From assembly GCA_016844945.1 (NCBI GenBank), contig JAERTJ010000090.1, positions 1 through 39,878 of the forward strand: a stretch of DNA of 39,878 nt, in the 5' to 3' direction. Positions 23,714-32,441 of the stretch are shown here, in pieces (the stretch's first letter is position 1; each line of letters opens with the position of its first letter). The notes beneath the pieces were generated by a model. That model was given only the letters and a program-made list of their open reading frames with translations. It had not been told where the DNA came from and ran no database searches. This stretch comes from Fidelibacterota bacterium (GTDB taxonomy: Bacteria > Fidelibacterota > UBA8477 > JABMPR01). Both the position numbers and the translations under genes were made by a program.

Positions 23714-24989
23714 AAAGATTCGGGTAGGGATTGTCCTACCTGAAGATAATATTCATGAAATTACTCTATCCTGGGCTTCTGGGGTAGACATCAAAACTGA
23801 TGTTGCTGGACTGCAAAAATCAAATGAATGTTCACTCCAGATCGCATCAAATCAAATTCGAATCATCACGGAAACACATGAATATCTGGTTCCTTCTTTA
23901 AAACTTTCTTGTCAGGATGATGTAGAAAAGCTATCCACAGCTTTCGGTATTCATGTAGATCCAGTTATTGCTGGTCGTGGCTTCCATTGGGAAAAACGCA
24001 TAGAAGTGGATCTTCCTGGAGAGCTTCGGATCAGCAATGAAAATGGGCATTTTAAACTTATCAATACACTTGATGTAGAAGCCTATGTTGCTTGTGTCGC
24101 TACATCCGAAATGGGATCAGAGGCTCCAGCAGACCTATTAGCTGCCCAGACTGTAGTTGCACGCTGCTGGTCATTAGCCATGGTGGAGGCCAAACATTTG
24201 GCTGAAGGCTATGATGTCTGTAATGATGATTGCTGTCAACGCTATCAGGGAACAAGCTTTCTCACCCCTCACTCACTCAAGGCTGCGATTGACACCCGAA
24301 GTGAAGTTTTGGTCTATGAAAACAAAGTCATAGATGCACGCTACTCCAAAAACTGTGGGGGAATGGTGGAAGCCTACGACACTGTATGGGAGGGTGGAGA
24401 AGTTCCATACCTGATCCCTTTATGGGATGCTCCTGAACAGAAACCAGGTTTTGCAGTGGAAAATTTTGCAGAACATTTCGACTACCATGCTGCCTATTGC
24501 TCATCCAGGCGCTTTGAGAATGTGAATTTGGCTGGGATGTTGGGCAAAGTTGATGTTTCCGGGAGTTATTACCGTTGGGAACAGCAAATGAATAAAGATG
24601 ATCTCCTCAGCAACCTGAAAAAATATACTGGCCTGGCCTGGAAGCAAATTGATGACATCGAAATTATGGAACGCGGTCCCAGCTCCAGAATAAAATATCT
24701 GTTTCTCAAGGGGATTGATCAAAACGGTGAGTCTGTGAGGCAAATGGTTAAATCCGAATATGGGATTCGCCAGATGTTTAGTGATTCGTTTCTATATTCA
24801 TCAGCATTTGTCATTAAGAATGCAGCAACATTGAAGGATGATGACCATGTGATTCTTCAAGGACTTGGCTGGGGACACGGTGTTGGTTTGTGTCAGATGG
24901 GGGCACTGGGAATGGCTCTGGATAATATCACGTATCGGGACATTCTGCGTCACTACTATCCTGGAACTACCTTTACGACCCTCAAATAA
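23685..24989 (+). CDS. SpoIID/LytB-domain protein without signal peptide
   Basis: A 434-residue protein. ATG 23685 has AGGAG 9 bases upstream; TTG 23703 is an alternative closer to the family start (KIRVGIVL). SpoIID is a lytic transglycosylase that cuts glycan strands stripped of peptide stems. The catalytic Glu is E142 in ATSEMGSEAP, followed by LLAAQTVVARCW. The Cys region YDVCNDDCCQRYQG matches the metal-binding part of SpoIID, and GWGHGVGLCQMGALGMA is the C-terminal signature. No signal peptide or membrane helix is visible, unlike most members. It may act inside the cytoplasm or leave by another route. It overlaps the kinase gene by 29 bases. Confidence 0.88.
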   Translation: MPISSGLNNEKIRVGIVLPEDNIHEITLSWASGVDIKTDVAGLQKSNECSLQIASNQIRIITETHEYLVPSLKLSCQDDVEKLSTAFGIHVDPVIAGRGFHWEKRIEVDLPGELRISNENGHFKLINTLDVEAYVACVATSEMGSEAPADLLAAQTVVARCWSLAMVEAKHLAEGYDVCNDDCCQRYQGTSFLTPHSLKAAIDTRSEVLVYENKVIDARYSKNCGGMVEAYDTVWEGGEVPYLIPLWDAPEQKPGFAVENFAEHFDYHAAYCSSRRFENVNLAGMLGKVDVSGSYYRWEQQMNKDDLLSNLKKYTGLAWKQIDDIEIMERGPSSRIKYLFLKGIDQNGESVRQMVKSEYGIRQMFSDSFLYSSAFVIKNAATLKDDDHVILQGLGWGHGVGLCQMGALGMALDNITYRDILRHYYPGTTFTTLK

Positions 24990-25063
24990 GCTGTACACGG
25001 ATTACAGTCAGACTGTTAACCCGCATATTTCTACAAATAAATGCTACACTTTAATGTTTCAAC

Positions 25064-25101
25064 AGGGGGTTTAAATTATGTTGGTAAAGAGTATTTACTA
25101 A
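25064..25101 (+). promoter_or_regulatory. Candidate mini-ORF and hairpin before the first namZ
   Basis: AGGGGG (25064-25069) stands 8 bases before ATG 25078, which opens a 7-codon frame MLVKSIY ending at TAA 25099-25101. TTGGTAAA (25081-25088) can pair with TTTACTAA (25094-25101, one G-U) within it. The frame ends 32 bases before the lipoprotein start. It could be a regulatory upstream ORF or chance. Confidence 0.25.
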
Positions 25102-25133
25102 CCTAGTTTAATCCAACAATCGGGAGAAAAGTC

Positions 25134-26429
25134 ATGATGAATCACAAAACGAGATTTAACACGAAGTATTTTGTTATTGGTAGTGCCATCGTATTCCTGC
25201 TGGGAGCCTGCGCTCAACCAAAACCGCCAGTTGCACCCGAGCCTCAGCCTCCCGTCGCTTCTCAGGTGAAGCAGGAAGGGGTGGTGAAATCTGGTCTTGA
25301 AGTATTTCTCAGTCAATCCCATGTGGGTGATACGCTTAAATATGGACTTCTGACAAATCAATCCTGTGTGAATCGAGACCTGGTCCACGGTGTGCAATTG
25401 ATCCCGCAAGTTGTTGACCTTCAACTCATTCTCTCCCCAGAGCATGGCCTGTTTGGAGCTGAAGACGGTGGAGCAAAGATCGGTGATGAAGCAGATCCAA
25501 CAGCCGGAATCACGACCAAGACCACCTATCGGATGAAACAGGATGAAATCAATGCCATGGTGGCAGGTTTAGATGTGATTCTATTCGATATCCAGGATAT
25601 TGGTGTGCGTTCATATACGTTTATCTATTCAATGTCATATATCATGAAGGCTGCCGCTGCAAATGGAATAAAAGTCATCATCCTCGATCGACCCAATCCC
25701 ATTAATGGTGTCCACATGGAAGGTAATATTCTTGAAGAAAAATGGTCCAGTGGCGTAGGACGCTATCCCATCCCATATCGTCATGGGATGACACCAGGTG
25801 AACTCGCCAGACTATTTAATAGTGAATTCGGAATCAATTGTGAGCTTGAAGTTGTCAAAATGGAAGGCTGGACACGTGATATGTGGTTTGAAGAAACGGG
25901 TCTGCCCTGGGTTCCAACATCTCCTCATGTACCTGATGCAACCACAATTCTGCCCATGATATCTACTGGTACCTATGGTGAATTACACGTCCTGTCTGAA
26001 GGTGTAGGAGTTACTATACCGTTTGAATTTTCTGGTGGTCCCTGGATTAAGAATCCCCACGAATTTGCAGAAGCACTCCAGGCACGTGTTGGGGCAGGAA
26101 TCTTGTTTCGGCCCACATTTGTGAAGCCCTACTATGGTCGCTATAAGGGAGAAATCTGTGGTGGAGTCCAGCTTTATGTTAGCGACAGGGAACAGTACAA
26201 ACCCTATCTGGTTGGTCTACAAATTTTAGCTGTCCATCAAGAACTCTATCCGGAAATTGACCTCTTCCAAAATGAACACCGGATCAATATGTTTAATAAG
26301 GTCATGGGTTCTGACCAGATCAAAAAGGATATCCAGGCTGGTAAAGATCCGCTTGAGATGGAAGCAGAATGGCTGGGCGAACTGGCTAAATTCGAGGAGT
26401 TGAGGAAGCCATACCTCCTGTATGATTAA
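25134..26429 (+). CDS. namZ: NamZ-type exo-beta-N-acetylmuramidase lipoprotein (DUF1343), copy 1
   Basis: A 431-residue lipoprotein. The signal ends LLGAC with the lipidated Cys at 26, then a Pro-rich linker (PKPPVAPEPQPPV). DUF1343 motifs are SPEHGLFG (101-108, likely including the catalytic Glu), FDIQDIGVRSYTFIYSM (151-167), IILDRPNPINGV and YPIPYRHGMTPGELARL. Family members such as Bacillus subtilis YbbC release N-acetylmuramic acid from the non-reducing ends of murein fragments. Residues after PEHG (GGAKIGDEADPTAG) differ from the second copy, so the two may prefer different ends. GGGAG lies just upstream. It should face the periplasm or cell surface. Confidence 0.9.
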   Translation: MMNHKTRFNTKYFVIGSAIVFLLGACAQPKPPVAPEPQPPVASQVKQEGVVKSGLEVFLSQSHVGDTLKYGLLTNQSCVNRDLVHGVQLIPQVVDLQLILSPEHGLFGAEDGGAKIGDEADPTAGITTKTTYRMKQDEINAMVAGLDVILFDIQDIGVRSYTFIYSMSYIMKAAAANGIKVIILDRPNPINGVHMEGNILEEKWSSGVGRYPIPYRHGMTPGELARLFNSEFGINCELEVVKMEGWTRDMWFEETGLPWVPTSPHVPDATTILPMISTGTYGELHVLSEGVGVTIPFEFSGGPWIKNPHEFAEALQARVGAGILFRPTFVKPYYGRYKGEICGGVQLYVSDREQYKPYLVGLQILAVHQELYPEIDLFQNEHRINMFNKVMGSDQIKKDIQAGKDPLEMEAEWLGELAKFEELRKPYLLYD

Positions 26430-26449
26430 CAATTAATCGAGGTGATTTC

Positions 26450-28882
26450 ATTCTTTACAAAATTTTTTTAATAAGCATTGGTATAGTACTTTCCAGTATT
26501 TGCCTCCTGGGTCAAACAATTGATGTTAAACCTCATGCAGATCACATCACACAGTTTGGTGCAGTGGATATTGATCAAGAAGGTGGGTTCACCGGCACCC
26601 CAAGAGATCTGGTGCAGAGGAATGCCCTCCGCGACCCCAGCCATGTTGTCTTTGGCTATCATCCTTACTGGATGGGGACAGCCTGGCAGAACTATCACTA
26701 TGAGATTTTAAGTCATGTCGCCTGGTTTGGACTGGAAATGAATAACACAGGTGGTATTACCAATGCTCACGGTTGGCCCATTAATGGGCTTGTGGATCTC
26801 GCACATAGTCATGGGGTAAAAGTGATTGTCACCGTGACAAATTTTGACAATGCGGGTATTGGCACATTATTGTCGAGCGCAACCAGCCGGCAAAATGCCA
26901 TTGATAATCTCATCTCCAGAGTGAGTGAGGGTAACGCTGATGGTGTTAACATCGATTTTGAGTTCGTGCCCAGTTCCGCACGCAGTAACTTCAACACATT
27001 TATGCATGATTTGACGGAAGCATTTCATGATCAGATACCTGGTTCAGAGGTGAGTATCGCCATGCCTTCAGTAGACTGGAGCAATGCTTACGATTATGAC
27101 TATCTATCTGATAATAGTGATGGATTAATGATCATGGCATATGGCTATTATTGGTCAGGAAGCGATAATGCTGGACCTGCCTCACCCTTATATGCAGGTT
27201 TATCTAGCTGGCACATCAGTCGTACCATTAATGATTATCTCACAAAGACTGGGGATGATGGCTCTCAATTGATACTTGGTCTCCCATGGTATGGACGTGA
27301 CTGGCCAGTATCCAGTACAGCGATGAATGCACCAACAACGGGGAATGGATCAAGTATACTCTACCCGGCTGCTGAGACCAATGCGTTGGTCCATGGAAAA
27401 CAGTATAATTCACAGGTACAAGCCGCGTGGTATAATTATAATGATGGACAACAACATCAAGTCTGGTATGATGATAGTACCAGTCTGGCAACCAAGTATA
27501 CCTATGCAAAGGATATGGGAATTAAAGGTGTAGGCATCTGGGCGCTGGGGTATGATGGAGGTCGCCCGGAAATCTGGGGCGGTCTTAGCGATGTGTTTGG
27601 GGCACTGGCTCCACCGCAGACATCCAGGTATTTCTCAGTTAAAAATATGGGTAATGGGAACGCAATGGTCCAGTGTGCCCCCTCAAATTTTACCGACTAT
27701 TATGAAGCTCATATCAGTACGGATGGTGTGAACTATTCAATTGCAGACAGTTCAGGAACTCCAGAAATACTCCTGACAGGTTTAAATACTGGCGAAGTTG
27801 TATATGTCAAGGTTCGAAACTCAAATATCCATGGTGCCAGCAGCTTTTCCGAAGTTCTGGGGGTCGTGATTGATTCAGAATCACAATCTAACGTCCTCAT
27901 CGTACATGGTTTTGAAAGAACTTCTGGGACAGTGAATCACATGGACTATATCATTGAGCATGGATCGGCCATCCATGCAGCTGGTAGAGTTTTTGACGCA
28001 GCCAGCAATGATGCTGTAGAAGTCAATGCTATTTCACTGTTGGATTATGATGTGGTTGATTGGATTAGTGGGGAAGAAGCCACAGCGACAGTATCCTTCT
28101 CACCAACTGAACAAACCAGGATAAAAGAATATCTTGAACAGGGTGGTCGGATCTTTGTATCGGGTTCAGAAATTGGTTATGATCTGGAAGGTGCAGGTAG
28201 CGCTGCTGATATTGATTTTTATCACAACTATTTTAAGGCTGATTACATCAGCGATGATGCTCAATCATATGCTATGTCCGGAATGGCAAGTGGTATCTTT
28301 TCAGGTCTATCATCCGTTTCCTTTGATGATGGATCTCATGGAACTTATGATGTGGACTACCCCGATGGAATTAAGCCGTATGGAGGTTCATTAAACAATT
28401 TGCGCTATGATGGTGCCGATTATGCCTCCCTGGGTGGTGCAGGCATTCAATACATGGGTGGTTTTGCTGGGAGTCAGGCTCTGGGTGGGATTGTCTATCT
28501 GAGTACCGGCTTTGAAGCGATCTATCCGGAATCAGCACGAAATGAAATCATGGTGCGGATTCTGGACTATCTTGAAACTTCATTAGATATGGATCCACCC
28601 GTGGGAACACCTCAATCATTCCAGGTCCATCCTGCATACCCCAATCCCTTTAACGGGTCCTTTGCCATTCGCGTAAACAGTCAGGCCCCCGCGAAATTGA
28701 AGGTTGAGCTCTTTAACCTGAAGGGGCAAATGGTGGAAAGTTTTTACCATCATACTGGACCGGGAGAAACAGTCATTCAAGTGAATGAACTGAGTCATAC
28801 CACCCTCAGTTCTGGTGTGTACATCCTCCGTGTAGACAATGGTTTAGAACAATACACCCAAAACATTACCTATCTAAAATAG
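26450..28882 (+). CDS. Secreted GH18 glycosidase with T9SS-type sorting domain
   Basis: An 810-residue protein if started at ATT 26450. No ATG, GTG or TTG gives the signal peptide. ATT 26450 lies 5 bases after GAGGTG and starts LYKIFLISIGIVLSSICLLGQ, a good signal. The first standard codon, GTG 26564, would lose it. The GH18 domain is ~55-385. The catalytic motif is DGVNIDFE (164-171), with the acid Glu at 171 and Asn where many chitinases have Asp, as in YaaH/SleL-like murein glucosaminidases. An FN3-like domain (~392-478), a ThuA/GATase-like domain (~480-715, IVHGFERTSG, SGSEIGYDLE) and a C-terminal sorting domain (YPNPFNGSF, VELFNLKGQMV, GVYILRVDN) follow. It is flanked by two namZ genes. 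Confidence 0.88.
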   Translation: MLYKIFLISIGIVLSSICLLGQTIDVKPHADHITQFGAVDIDQEGGFTGTPRDLVQRNALRDPSHVVFGYHPYWMGTAWQNYHYEILSHVAWFGLEMNNTGGITNAHGWPINGLVDLAHSHGVKVIVTVTNFDNAGIGTLLSSATSRQNAIDNLISRVSEGNADGVNIDFEFVPSSARSNFNTFMHDLTEAFHDQIPGSEVSIAMPSVDWSNAYDYDYLSDNSDGLMIMAYGYYWSGSDNAGPASPLYAGLSSWHISRTINDYLTKTGDDGSQLILGLPWYGRDWPVSSTAMNAPTTGNGSSILYPAAETNALVHGKQYNSQVQAAWYNYNDGQQHQVWYDDSTSLATKYTYAKDMGIKGVGIWALGYDGGRPEIWGGLSDVFGALAPPQTSRYFSVKNMGNGNAMVQCAPSNFTDYYEAHISTDGVNYSIADSSGTPEILLTGLNTGEVVYVKVRNSNIHGASSFSEVLGVVIDSESQSNVLIVHGFERTSGTVNHMDYIIEHGSAIHAAGRVFDAASNDAVEVNAISLLDYDVVDWISGEEATATVSFSPTEQTRIKEYLEQGGRIFVSGSEIGYDLEGAGSAADIDFYHNYFKADYISDDAQSYAMSGMASGIFSGLSSVSFDDGSHGTYDVDYPDGIKPYGGSLNNLRYDGADYASLGGAGIQYMGGFAGSQALGGIVYLSTGFEAIYPESARNEIMVRILDYLETSLDMDPPVGTPQSFQVHPAYPNPFNGSFAIRVNSQAPAKLKVELFNLKGQMVESFYHHTGPGETVIQVNELSHTTLSSGVYILRVDNGLEQYTQNITYLK

Positions 28883-28890
28883 GAGCATTC

Positions 28891-30216
28891 ATGAAATCAC
28901 TAGTAAATCTATTTCTCATGGTTCTGGCCGTAAGCAGCCTATGGACCTGTGCCTCAACAACACCTTCTCAATCAGAGCTTGGACCTCACTCTGAACAGGT
29001 CAAAGAATTTGGTGATGTGGAGGTCATCCAGGAAGTGATGATGGTCTCGACCGGATTAGATGTCCTGGAAAAAATGGGTTTTGAACCGCTTCTGGGACAC
29101 AATGTTGGTGTGATCACCAATCATACTGCTGTGAACAAAACGGGTAACCACCTTGTGGACTTACTCCACGCGAATAGTGAGGTTAACCTTATCGCAATTT
29201 TTGCACCTGAACACGGGTTACGTGGAACAGAACAAGGTGGCGATGATATCCCCGGTGGAATAGACCCGAAAACAGGTGTTCCAATTTATAGTCTGTACGG
29301 TGCACAACACGAGCCAACTGCTGAAATGATGGAAGGTATTGATGTCCTGATCTATGATATCCAGGATGTTGGCACTCGTTTCTATACCTATATCTCGACT
29401 ATGGGATATGTACTGGAAGCTGGCTCCAAATTTGATATTCCAGTTATGATTCTGGATCGTCCCAATCCCATCGGCCGTAAAGTTGATGGTAATGTTCTGG
29501 ATGATGGCTACGAAAGTTTTGTCGGTCGCTATAAAATCCCCATTCAGTATGGCCTGACCATTGGAGAACTTGCTCGAATGGTTATTGGTGAAAAAATGAT
29601 CCCAGCGCTTGGGGAGGTAGAGTTACATGTTGTTGAATGTGAAGGATGGAAGGGCGATAGCTTCTGGGCTGACACCGATTTGACCTGGATTCCACCCTCA
29701 CCAAACATGAAGAATACCAACGAGACCTTGACCTATCCTGGTCTCTGCCTCCTTGAAGGTGTGCGTATAAATGAAGGTCGTGGAACGATTTTCCCTTTTG
29801 AGTACATCGGTACACCCTACATGGACGGAACCCTCATGGCAAGAGAGCTTCTGGCAACAGGGCTAAAAGGATTTACTGTTGAGCCAGTCACATACACACC
29901 CGTTGATATGCCCGGCGCAGCCATAAACCCTATCTTTGAAGGTGAGCTTGTTAACGGTGTGAATATAACCGTCACAGATCCCCATGAATTTGATGCAGTT
30001 GATTTTCTTATCCATTTGCTGGTGATTACAAAAAGCCAGTATCCAGAAGATTTTGGCTGGAGGAGCTCAAGGGGACCAGATCGGCTCTGGGGTGGACCTG
30101 CTCTGAGAGAAATGGTTGACGCTGGTAAATCTGCCAATGAAATCATCCAGAGTTATCAGGATGAACTTGAAGCATTTAAGAATATTCAGAGTAAATATTT
30201 CATATACGACAATTAA
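28891..30216 (+). CDS. namZ: NamZ-type exo-beta-N-acetylmuramidase lipoprotein (DUF1343), copy 2
   Basis: A 441-residue lipoprotein, predicted lipid Cys at 20 (SSLWTC). DUF1343 motifs are FAPEHGLRG (104-112), PIYSLYG (131-137, absent from copy 1), YDIQDVGTRFYTYISTM (155-171), MILDRPNPIG and IPIQYGLTIGELARM. The enzyme should remove terminal MurNAc from murein glycans. This copy is closer to the family consensus than copy 1. It begins 8 bases after the GH18 stop, with GGAG upstream, and is followed 49 bases later by the AmpG-like permease, so release and uptake look co-expressed. Confidence 0.92.
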   Translation: MKSLVNLFLMVLAVSSLWTCASTTPSQSELGPHSEQVKEFGDVEVIQEVMMVSTGLDVLEKMGFEPLLGHNVGVITNHTAVNKTGNHLVDLLHANSEVNLIAIFAPEHGLRGTEQGGDDIPGGIDPKTGVPIYSLYGAQHEPTAEMMEGIDVLIYDIQDVGTRFYTYISTMGYVLEAGSKFDIPVMILDRPNPIGRKVDGNVLDDGYESFVGRYKIPIQYGLTIGELARMVIGEKMIPALGEVELHVVECEGWKGDSFWADTDLTWIPPSPNMKNTNETLTYPGLCLLEGVRINEGRGTIFPFEYIGTPYMDGTLMARELLATGLKGFTVEPVTYTPVDMPGAAINPIFEGELVNGVNITVTDPHEFDAVDFLIHLLVITKSQYPEDFGWRSSRGPDRLWGGPALREMVDAGKSANEIIQSYQDELEAFKNIQSKYFIYDN

Positions 30217-30265
30217 AATGAGTTGATACAGACGAACACTAATTACTTCGCGTGAAGGAAATCTA

Positions 30266-32134
30266 ATGAATAGCACTCAAAGCACCAAGACCCGCTCACC
30301 CTGGACCTGGATACCCAGCCTCTATTTTGCAGAAGGTATTCCATATACCGTGGTGATGGTTGTCTCCGTTGTCATGTACAAAATGCTGGGGATTTCTAAT
30401 ACTGATATAGCATTTTACACCTCACTACTGTACCTACCATGGTTCCTGAAGCCTTTGTGGAGTCCCATTGTTGATAACCTCAAGACCAAGCGCTGGTGGA
30501 TCCTCATCATGCAATTTGTCCTGGGTATTCTCTTCGCCTGTATAGCCCTGACCATTCCAACAACCAATTTCTTCCAGATCTCAATCGCATTTCTGTGGCT
30601 CATGGCGTTTACCTCAGCTACCCACGACATTGCTGCAGATGGTTTTTACATGATTGGTCTCGATGAAGGCGACCAGGCGTTCTATAATGGTATCCGTTCG
30701 GCATTCTATCGAGTCGCCATGCTCATGGGCCAGGGGGTGTTTATCATTCTCGTCTCCGTTCTTATTAATGCCACGGGTATGGAGAAGGTGACAGTCGAAG
30801 TTAATGCTGTTGCTGAAGGTACCCGTGTGGAGACTGTGCAAATCTCAGATCTTGGTACCCATGCTTTACAAGGGGACATGCAGCTAGTGTATGAGCCAAA
30901 GAGTCTCAATATTCCCATCAAAAGGGTCAACACGACTTATGCCGATTCCATTATTGCAGCGGCAAAGGCATGGAACATTGCCCAGGGACAGCCAGATCCA
31001 ACGGTAGCCAGGATCGCGAAAGCAGAAAATGGAGAAGAAGTAAAGGCTGAAAAAGCTGGCTCAGATAAATTTAAAAACTGGATTCGCGAAAACTTTGGGG
31101 CAGAGGTGCCTGAGGTAACCCAATATGCAGGAAACCTTGGAACTGTCTATTTCCGTCTTTCCAAGGCTCCAGAAGCTGACAAAACGATTATCGTAACATT
31201 TGGTCAGGACAGTGGTGACAAGAGTATCAAACTTACCAACTCTGGCCGTTTTGAATTCACCTCTGAAAATTGGAATGAACCAGTCATGGCAGTGATCCAA
31301 CTGGATAAGAAGTTGGATGCACCTTCACAGGCACGCTTCGATGGAGAATCCGGGAATGTTAGGTTGGCCTGGACCGTATTATTCTTCTTTTTATCAGCCA
31401 TGTTCTTTGTTTTTTGGCTGGCACACCGCTTTACGTTGCCTACTGTAGAAAAAGTCAGGGAGGAGGCATCCATCAGTCATGCAATCTCTGATTTCTTTGC
31501 CACTTTCGCTTCATTTTTTAAGAAACCCGGTATTGGCATTGCCATTCTGTTTATGCTGCTTTTCCGTTTGGGTGAATCACAGCTCGTCAAGCTTTCGGCT
31601 CCATTCATGTTGGATACACGTGAAGCTGGCGGTCTGGGACTAACGGCAGGAGAGTACGGTCTCACCTATGGTACCATTGGTCTGATCTTCCTTACACTGG
31701 GAGGCATCCTGGGTGGTATGGCCGTTTCAAAACATGGGTTGAAAAAATGGCTTTGGTGGTTTGCCGTCTTGATCAATGTTCCCAATGCAGTCTACATCTT
31801 CTTATCCTATGCACAGCCCTCCAGTCTGTGGCTCATTATTCCTGCTGTGGCTTTTGAAACCTTCGGATACGGCTTTGGCTTTACAGCCTATATGATGTTC
31901 ATGATCTACATCTCGAGAGGCGCATTCAAGACGTCACACTATGCGATTTGTACTGCCTTTATGGCTCTGGGTATGATGATTCCAGGGATGATATCCGGTT
32001 GGTTGCAGGAAATTATTGGCTACCAACATTTCTTCATCTGGGTGATGCTGTGTACCATCCCAAGTTTCTTGATTCTCCTTTTTGTTAGGGTTGAGAGTGA
32101 TTTCGGGATAAAGAAGGTAGAAGCCAAAGCATAG
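30266..32134 (+). CDS. AmpG-like MFS permease with large extracytoplasmic insert
   Basis: A 622-residue inner-membrane transporter. The first half shows YFAEGIPYTVVMVVSVVMYK, LLYLPWFLKPLWSPIVDN and ATHDIAADGFYM, typical of the AmpG family that imports anhydro-muropeptides or related sugars. AmpG proteins usually have 400-500 residues. Here ~195 extra residues (171-366) separate helices 5 and 6, placing them on the outer face. The last part of the insert (IIVTFGQDSG, SGRFEFTSENWNEPV) resembles a Calx-beta-like strand pattern. The second half has six or more helices. AAGGAA precedes the ATG. Context supports uptake of murein products. Confidence 0.85.
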   Translation: MNSTQSTKTRSPWTWIPSLYFAEGIPYTVVMVVSVVMYKMLGISNTDIAFYTSLLYLPWFLKPLWSPIVDNLKTKRWWILIMQFVLGILFACIALTIPTTNFFQISIAFLWLMAFTSATHDIAADGFYMIGLDEGDQAFYNGIRSAFYRVAMLMGQGVFIILVSVLINATGMEKVTVEVNAVAEGTRVETVQISDLGTHALQGDMQLVYEPKSLNIPIKRVNTTYADSIIAAAKAWNIAQGQPDPTVARIAKAENGEEVKAEKAGSDKFKNWIRENFGAEVPEVTQYAGNLGTVYFRLSKAPEADKTIIVTFGQDSGDKSIKLTNSGRFEFTSENWNEPVMAVIQLDKKLDAPSQARFDGESGNVRLAWTVLFFFLSAMFFVFWLAHRFTLPTVEKVREEASISHAISDFFATFASFFKKPGIGIAILFMLLFRLGESQLVKLSAPFMLDTREAGGLGLTAGEYGLTYGTIGLIFLTLGGILGGMAVSKHGLKKWLWWFAVLINVPNAVYIFLSYAQPSSLWLIIPAVAFETFGYGFGFTAYMMFMIYISRGAFKTSHYAICTAFMALGMMIPGMISGWLQEIIGYQHFFIWVMLCTIPSFLILLFVRVESDFGIKKVEAKA

Positions 32135-32142
32135 CTTGTTCA

Positions 32143-32175
32143 AACCTTGCGAAGGTTTTAAACCTTCGCAAGGTT
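32143..32175. repeat. Perfect 16-bp palindrome
   Basis: AACCTTGCGAAGGTTT (32143-32158), one central T, then AAACCTTCGCAAGGTT (32160-32175). The arms match perfectly, and each arm itself contains the AACCTT/AAGGTT sub-palindrome, so alternative cruciforms can form. It begins 8 bases after the AmpG-like stop. There is no T-run. It looks like a dispersed intergenic palindrome or a bidirectional transcription end; similar CCTTCGCAAGG elements are familiar to me from FCB genomes, which I cannot verify here. Confidence 0.75.
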
Positions 32176-32202
32176 CATATAAATCACTTACCATGACCAA
32201 CT

Positions 32203-32227
32203 CCTGTTTTCAGCGCAGCCAAACAGG
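32203..32227. repeat. 7-bp inverted repeat
   Basis: CCTGTTT (32203-32209) and AAACAGG (32221-32227) with an 11-base loop. It is the second of three hairpins in this gap. Confidence 0.4.
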
Positions 32228-32251
32228 TGTCATAACTTCAAAAATCATCTG

Positions 32252-32292
32252 AAACCAGTTTGAGCTAGAAATACTCGCTTGAAAACTGGTTT
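32252..32292. repeat. 10-bp inverted repeat with extended stem
   Basis: AAACCAGTTT (32252-32261) and AAACTGGTTT (32283-32292) are exact complements. Inside, AGC and GCT extend the stem with a bulge. It is the third hairpin in this gap, 150 bases before the UMF1 gene. Confidence 0.5.
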
Positions 32293-32441
32293 GACGCCTC
32301 TCCGCCCTTGCCCAAATCAATAATTCGCTTCGCAAACTGATCGATCTGCCTATATTGAATACGAAATCTTTACATCTCAGAGAATATTTAAGCATAGTAC
32401 GAAACTGGCAGGCTAATCACTGCACACACGGAGGATATTAG

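Larger units (their letters stand above)
32135..32441. other. Palindrome-rich intergenic region, no gene
   Basis: These 307 bases between the two permease genes contain no credible gene. They hold three separate inverted repeats (listed individually), a TATATT at 32351-32356 that could be a promoter -10 without a clear -35, and the UMF1 ribosome site near 32430. Confidence 0.7.

Noticed and set aside
32351..32356. TATATT as promoter for the UMF1 permease
   Set aside because: No -35 or TTTG element at workable spacing; left as a note in the intergenic entry.
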